A DNA stretch of 64,000 nucleotides, taken from Lysobacter sp. K5869 (lineage in GTDB: Bacteria; Pseudomonadota; Gammaproteobacteria; Xanthomonadales; Xanthomonadaceae). Of the stretch, positions 57,725 to 64,000 are shown one piece after another (position 1 is the stretch's first letter; every line of letters starts with the position of its first letter). The position numbers were made by a program, and so were the translations under genes. Where the stretch lies: the NCBI RefSeq assembly GCF_018847975.1, contig NZ_CP072597.1, positions 4,131,001-4,195,000 of the forward strand, given 5' to 3'. A model generated the notes under the pieces. The model made no database searches. It saw nothing but the letters and a program-made list of their open reading frames with translations, and was not told the DNA's origin.

Positions 57725-58632
57725 GCCCGCGCGGCCGCGATCGCCGCGCTCAACTGCGGCGGCAACGCCGGTGTAGGCCCATCGGATTGCGCCCGAAACG
57801 GTTCCAACAGTTGGCCGGCATAGTCCTGCGGATAGTCCGGGCGGCCGCCGATGCCCAGATCCTCGCTGCCGATGCGATAGCCCGGCGCATCCAGCGCAGT
57901 GCCCAGCAACCGATCCCAAAAGCTGAAGAACAAGGCGAAATTGACGTCGCCCGCACGGCCGTAGCGCAGGTGATGCAAGCGATGCACCGGCGCCCACGCG
58001 AACACATGCCGCAACGGCCCGATGCGCATATCCACGTTGGAGTGCTGCAGTTGCAGCTGGATCGCGATGGCGAAGGCCAGCACGCAGGTCGCCTCCACCG
58101 GCAATCCCAATACGATCAGCGGCCCGACGCCCGCGAGCGCTTCGATCAGCTGATGCGCAGGATGCTTCATCAGACCGTTGAAGCCGTACATGCGCTTCAC
58201 GCTGTGGTGGACCGCGTGAAAGCGCCACAGCAGCGGCCAGCGATGGCTGGCGTAGTGCGCCAGCGTTAGTCCCAGATCGGCGATCAGGATCGCCGCAGCG
58301 ACCTGCAGCGCCAACGGCCAGGATTGCGGCCACAGCGCCGGCCACGGCCGCCACGCCGCGGCCACGGGCAACAGCGCCAGCCCGGCCGCGTTGGAGAGCT
58401 CGTTGACGACGAAATGGACCGCATCGCGCCCCCGCTCGCCTTCGCCGCGGTTCCATTCGCGCCGATACGGCGCCGCGCGTTCGCTGAGGAAAGACACGGC
58501 CAGAGAGAGCAGCAGCAAAGGCGGCAACGCCCACAGCGGCGGCCAGCCCAGGCCGCCAACGGCGTATACCGCGGCACCGAGAAAGACGAAGAAGAACGCG
58601 GGCGCGTAGAGCGTTTTGAAGCAAGCGGCCAT
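57715..58632 (-). CDS. Sterol desaturase/fatty-acid hydroxylase family protein
   Basis: A 305-residue membrane protein with at least four hydrophobic segments and the di-iron His boxes HYASH (near 125), FHAVHHS (near 138) and HRLHHLRY (near 215). This superfamily hydroxylates or desaturates lipid chains using O2. It fits the bacterial clade near alkylglycerol monooxygenase. The ATG at 58632 is chosen because the first hydrophobic segment begins there; the longer frame is Arg-rich. Convergent with AraC (10-bp overlap). Confidence 0.9.
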   Translation of the reverse strand: MAACFKTLYAPAFFFVFLGAAVYAVGGLGWPPLWALPPLLLLSLAVSFLSERAAPYRREWNRGEGERGRDAVHFVVNELSNAAGLALLPVAAAWRPWPALWPQSWPLALQVAAAILIADLGLTLAHYASHRWPLLWRFHAVHHSVKRMYGFNGLMKHPAHQLIEALAGVGPLIVLGLPVEATCVLAFAIAIQLQLQHSNVDMRIGPLRHVFAWAPVHRLHHLRYGRAGDVNFALFFSFWDRLLGTALDAPGYRIGSEDLGIGGRPDYPQDYAGQLLEPFRAQSDGPTPALPPQLSAAIAAARAQA

Positions 58633-58858
58633 GAGGAATTCGCAGCGATGGACAGGACCGCACCATGCCCCGCGGCACGCTCCGCCGGCTTGTAGAAACG
58701 GCGCACCGTTCGCGCCGGCCGAGCCGCCGGCGCAAAGGCTTCCGGCCCGAACCGCACGGCCGGCGCCGGTTTCACGCAACCGTGACGGCGCAAGGATCAA
58801 GAACGAGCGCAGCGGCCGGCCGCGCCGCCTTCCTCCCTCCCCGCGCCTTCCCACGCTC

Positions 58859-60559
58859 ATGAAAAAATTCCGCAAGACCTTATTGCTGCTGATCGTCGCG
58901 TTCGCCGTCGGCGGCGTGCTGTTCCTGTACTGGCCGCTCTACCAGCGTTCGGTGCCGCCCGCCGACAACGACAAGCCGGTCGATGTCGTACTCGTCGGCG
59001 CCGGCATCATGAGCGTCACCCTGGCCACCTATTTGCAGGAACTGCAACCGGACTGGACGCTGCAGATGTACGAGCGCCGCGACGGCGTCGCCGAGGAAAG
59101 CTCCGACGGCTGGAACAACGCCGGCACCGGCCACTCGGGTTTCGCCGAACTCAACTACACCCCGCAACTGCCCGACGGCAGCGTGGAAACCAAGCGCGCG
59201 GTGGAGATCGCCGAGCAGTTCGAGGTGTCGCGCCAGTTCTGGTCGCATCAGGTGCGCGAGGGCCGGCTCGGCCCGCCCAGCGACTTCATCAATCCGACCC
59301 CGCACATGAGCTTCGTTTGGGGCGAAGACAACATCGAATACCTGCGCAAGCGCCGCGACGCCTTGGTCAAGAACCCGCTGTTCTACGGCATGCAGTTCTC
59401 CGACGACGCCGCGCAGATCAAGCATTGGGCGCCGTTGCTGATGGAAGGCCGCGATCCCAAGCAGCATGTCGCCGCGACTTACATGCCGCTGGGCACCGAC
59501 GTCAACTTCGGCGTCATCACCCGCCAGCTCACCCAAGGCTTGCAGCGCAGCGCGAACTTCGGCCTGCACCTGGGCCACGAAGTCACCGCGCTGCGCCGCA
59601 ACGACGACAAGACCTGGAACGTCACCGTCAAGGATCTGAAGTCGGGCAAGGAAACCTCGGTCAAGAGCCGCTTCGTCTTCATCGGCGCCGGCGGCGCCGC
59701 GCTCAAGCTGTTGCAGCTCTCGGGCATTCCCGAGGCGGAGAACTACGCCGGCTTCCCGGTCGGCGGCCAGTTCCTCGCCTTCACCGCGCCGGCCATCGCC
59801 GAGCGCCATCGGGTCAAGGCCTACGGCATGGCCGAAACCGGTTCGCCGCCGATGTCGGTGCCGCATCTGGATGCGCGCAAGCTCGACGGCAAGCCGGTGA
59901 TCCTGTTCGGCCCGTTCGCGCTGTACAGCTCCAAGTTCCTCAAGCACGGGTCGTGGTTCGACCTGTACTCCTCGGTCAATCACGACAACGTCGTCGAGAT
60001 GCTCAGCGTCGGCGCCGAGAACCTGGATTTGGTCAAGTACCTGATGAGTCAGGCGCAATTGAACGACGACGACCGGCAAGCCGAGCTGCTGAAGTATTTC
60101 CCCACGGCCAAGCGCGGCGACTGGACGCTGGTCACCGCCGGCCAGCGCGTGCAGGTGATCAAGCGCGATCCGGTCAAGGGGCCGGTGCTGCAGTTCGGCA
60201 CTGAGATCGTCATCGATAAAGACCGCAGCATCGCCGCGCTGCTCGGCGCGTCGCCGGGCGCCTCGACCTCGCCGCCGATCATGCTCGACCTGATGGCCAA
60301 GGCCTTCCCGCAGCAGATCGCCGCGGGCTGGGGCGAGACGCTTCGGCAAATCGTTCCTTCGTACGGACAAAAGCTCAACGACAGCCCGGCGTTGACCAAC
60401 CGGATACGGCGCATGACGAGCGAGACCTTGAAGCTTCCTTATCTGGAAGTGCCGGTCCCCGGCGCGCAGCCGCCGCAACCGTCCGACCCGCCGCCGACGC
60501 GCTCGGCCCCGCCGGCGAAAGACGCGCGCAATCAGCAGCCGGAACTGCAAGCGCTGTGA
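58859..60559 (+). CDS. mqo: Malate:quinone oxidoreductase
   Basis: A 566-residue membrane-associated flavoprotein oxidising malate to oxaloacetate and passing electrons to quinone. The FAD motif [20 protein letters not shown] near 43-62 and Mqo signatures [46 protein letters not shown] and [15 protein letters not shown] are present. The N-terminal hydrophobic segment (residues 5-27) and Pro-rich tail match the E. coli-type Mqo plan, so they are not aberrations. Divergent from the hydroxylase gene. Confidence 0.97.
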   Translation: MKKFRKTLLLLIVAFAVGGVLFLYWPLYQRSVPPADNDKPVDVVLVGAGIMSVTLATYLQELQPDWTLQMYERRDGVAEESSDGWNNAGTGHSGFAELNYTPQLPDGSVETKRAVEIAEQFEVSRQFWSHQVREGRLGPPSDFINPTPHMSFVWGEDNIEYLRKRRDALVKNPLFYGMQFSDDAAQIKHWAPLLMEGRDPKQHVAATYMPLGTDVNFGVITRQLTQGLQRSANFGLHLGHEVTALRRNDDKTWNVTVKDLKSGKETSVKSRFVFIGAGGAALKLLQLSGIPEAENYAGFPVGGQFLAFTAPAIAERHRVKAYGMAETGSPPMSVPHLDARKLDGKPVILFGPFALYSSKFLKHGSWFDLYSSVNHDNVVEMLSVGAENLDLVKYLMSQAQLNDDDRQAELLKYFPTAKRGDWTLVTAGQRVQVIKRDPVKGPVLQFGTEIVIDKDRSIAALLGASPGASTSPPIMLDLMAKAFPQQIAAGWGETLRQIVPSYGQKLNDSPALTNRIRRMTSETLKLPYLEVPVPGAQPPQPSDPPPTRSAPPAKDARNQQPELQAL

Positions 60560-60564
60560 ACGGC

Positions 60565-60594
60565 GCATCCGTCCCGCCGCGGCGGGACGGATGC
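60565..60594 (+). terminator. Perfect 30-bp palindrome after mqo
   Basis: GCATCCGTCCCGCC (60565-60578) and GGCGGGACGGATGC (60581-60594) pair perfectly with a GC centre, 6 bp after the mqo stop. No U-tract follows; it probably protects or ends the mqo transcript. Confidence 0.5.
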
Positions 60595-61401
60595 GGCGGT
60601 GGCGCCCTTTCCGCGCGCTTTCACCTTTTCGTCACCTACTCGCCGCGTCCGCGACGTTAAGCGCGTCGCAAAATTCGCATCGCCTGCGCGCCGTGCGGAC
60701 GCTTACGCGCGCGTGGATACGAATCAGCGCAATCGCCGCCGATTCCATCGCGCAACCGAATGTCTGGACTTGTCCGTGAATTGCGGATTCGCTGCAAGCG
60801 ACCCGGGTATTTGTGATGCATCGCGCGCGCCGATGCGAAGCGCATCGCTACTTTGATCGGGCGCGCGAGTCTTCCGTTGACCGCGCCGACAACAGGACGT
60901 AACACTGTCTTGACAATTTTGTGCGCACATCGAAGCCGAAGCGCGCACGCCGCATCGGCGCGAACGGAACGAATCCTCATGCCGCGGCCCATCGCGCAGT
61001 CGACGTAGAAACCCAAGACCGACGCCGGCGCCAAATTTGAACTGAGACGGAGTCGGCCGTTTGAACACTTTCAACGAAGTTCGCACTGCACAGGTCCGCA
61101 TCGTCTCCACACCGCCGCCTCACGCATACGTTCCGAGCCGCGCGCACGACGCTGGCTGCGAGCGCCGTCGGGACTGATCCGCCGGCGCCGCGCCGCCGCA
61201 GCGGCCGGAACCACGCCTGCGCCGCCGCGAGGGCTCCGCGACGACGCCATCGCCGCATCGCTCCGACATCGGCGCGCGCACGCAGCGCCGCCCCCCGCCG
61301 TGCGCGGCGCGGTAGCGTTCGTGCCGCCCACCGCCGCGCCTGTCTTCCGTTCGGCCGCCGCATCCCACGCCTCGCCCACGCCACGCATTCCCGGAGTCCG
61401 C
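60595..61401. other. Long intergenic region (807 bp) before the ABC transporter
   Basis: No gene with credible family character on either strand. A perfect -35-like TTGACA occurs at 60910-60915, but no acceptable -10 follows at 16-18 bp. Composition is GC-rich with many short dyads. It may contain an unrecognised small RNA or the transporter promoter, but I cannot support either. Confidence 0.4.
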
Positions 61402-63177
<1,776 letters not shown>

Positions 63178-63289
63178 TCCGCCCGCGCGCCCGCGGTGGC
63201 GGCTCGCGCGGCGCAAGCCGGGCGGCCGGCCGCGGCCGTCCCGTCACATTCGGCCGGCATCATCCGCCGCACACGCAGGAGCGACCGCC

Positions 63290-63520
63290 ATGAGCAATCC
63301 CTTCGACGACGCCAACGGCATCTTCCTGGTCCTGGTCAACGACGAGAACCAGCACTCGCTGTGGCCGCAGTTCGCCGAGATCCCGGCCGGCTGGCGCGCC
63401 GTGCACGGCCCCGGCGCGCGCCAGGAATGTTTGGGCTACATCGAGGCGAGCTGGACCGACATGCGCCCGGCCAGCCTGATCCGGGCGATGGCGCTCGACG
63501 CGGCCCGGCCCGGCGCCTGA
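63290..63520 (+). CDS. MbtH-like NRPS chaperone
   Basis: A 76-residue protein with the full MbtH pattern: [20 protein letters not shown] at 3-22, SLWP, AGW, and [10 protein letters not shown] near 54-63. MbtH proteins bind and activate adenylation domains of NRPSs. No NRPS is in this window, so the partner lies elsewhere on the chromosome. AGGAG-type leader (cacgcaggagcg) precedes the ATG. The exporter immediately upstream might carry the peptide. Confidence 0.95.
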   Translation: MSNPFDDANGIFLVLVNDENQHSLWPQFAEIPAGWRAVHGPGARQECLGYIEASWTDMRPASLIRAMALDAARPGA

Positions 63521-63628
63521 AACCCTCTCGCGCCGCGGATGCCGCCGACGCGTAGCGCCCGCGGCCTAGGCCACGCACGCGCGCACGATGGCCCTATCAT
63601 CGCGGCATCCTCCCATCGCGATGCGCCC

Positions 63629-63934
63629 ATGATCACTTGCTATCTGCGTTACGTGCTCGACCCGGCCAAGCTCGACCAGTTCGAGCACTACGCGCGCCAG
63701 TGGATTCCGCTGGTCGCCCGCTTCGGCGGCACCCATCACGGTTATTTCCTGCCCGGCGAAGGCGCCAACAACATCGCCCTGGCGCTGTTCTCCTTCCCCA
63801 GCCTGGCCGAATACGAGCGCTACCGCGAACGCTCGCGCGCAGACGCCGATTGCCAAGCCTTGTTCGCCTACGCCGAGGCCACCGGCTGCTTTCTCAGCTA
63901 CGAGCGCAGCTTCTTCCGGCCAGTGTTGGAATAA
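63629..63934 (+). CDS. NIPSNAP-family protein (second copy)
   Basis: A 101-residue alpha/beta barrel-type protein: CYLRYVLDPAKLDQFEHYAR at 4-23, the THHGYFLPGEG loop and the terminal SYERSFFRPVLE strand are typical of NIPSNAP proteins. The ATG at 63629 is used because the upstream extension is non-conserved in character. Function unknown. Sequence to 64000 after it shows no further gene. Confidence 0.85.
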   Translation: MITCYLRYVLDPAKLDQFEHYARQWIPLVARFGGTHHGYFLPGEGANNIALALFSFPSLAEYERYRERSRADADCQALFAYAEATGCFLSYERSFFRPVLE

Positions 63935-64000
63935 GCGCCCGCCGATTCGACCGGATCGCGCAACAAACCTGTTCGCCGCGAAGGCTGGTTCCGCGGCCGC

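Noticed and set aside
58859..60559. Malate:quinone oxidoreductase with anomalous signal-like N-terminus and Pro-rich tail
   Set aside because: The same features occur in the E. coli Mqo plan, so they are normal for this subtype.
60910..60938. Consensus TTGACA as promoter of the ABC transporter
   Set aside because: No -10 element follows at 16-18 bp (AAGCCG region), and the ATG is almost 500 bp away.

Overview
This window looks like chromosomal DNA of a Lysobacter-type member of the Xanthomonadaceae. The evidence is very high GC, long mirror ORFs on both strands, TonB-dependent receptors in sugar and siderophore loci, two proteins ending in the Gln-tailed XVIPCD signal of the Xanthomonadales bacteria-killing type IV secretion system, and the short dispersed palindromes usual in this family. 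The genus is an inference from gene content. I saw no rRNA, tRNA, CRISPR array, integrase or transposase.

Layout. 0-6.4 kb: a sugar-uptake locus (ROK regulator, PfkB kinase, FucP-like permease, TonB receptor) with a near-consensus, apparently leaderless promoter. 6.9-9.2 kb: an orphan LysM/XVIPCD effector candidate. 9.4-10.6 kb: a GST and a small DUF4124-like secreted protein. 11.1-24.6 kb: the most unusual block, with two paralogous triple-repeat proteins, a 2790-residue SpvB/propeller/Rhs protein that resembles a fused TcB-TcC cocoon, an unrecognised 457-residue protein, a possible immunity-like protein and a propeller protein. 24.7-32.1 kb: housekeeping and regulatory genes (AAA kinase, MBL hydrolase with a TetR regulator and two perfect palindromic operators, quinone-oxidoreductase-like enzyme, idi, LysR with a lipocalin-like protein, BON protein). 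32.5-35.6 kb: a minimal class II lanthipeptide locus (precursor plus LanM, no LanT).

36.3-38.1 kb: thioesterase, secreted Cys-rich peptide, NIPSNAP protein. 38.2-39.7 kb: a T4SS effector with its lipoprotein immunity candidate. 39.8-44.3 kb: MBL lipoprotein, then an esterase and siderophore receptor coupled by a TGATG overlap and separated by a REP-like inverted pair. 45.4-49.7 kb: a compact biosynthetic operon (PrnB-like haem enzyme, ketosynthase with the acyltransferase removed, FAD monooxygenase) next to a divergent XRE regulator. 51.1-55.1 kb: GGCT-like enzyme, hydrolase/MFS pair with divergent LysR, NAD(P)-binding protein. 55.2-55.8 kb: a nest of repeats (40-bp perfect inverted repeat, two hairpins, a G-quadruplex-type octamer array). 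55.8-63.9 kb: FAD oxidoreductase, AraC regulator, sterol desaturase-like hydroxylase, mqo, an ABC exporter, an MbtH protein and a second NIPSNAP protein.

The common theme is competition and secondary metabolism: two T4SS effectors, a giant Rhs toxin candidate, a lanthipeptide, a novel small-molecule operon and an orphan MbtH sit among ordinary metabolic genes. All functions are read from sequence motifs; no database search was run.
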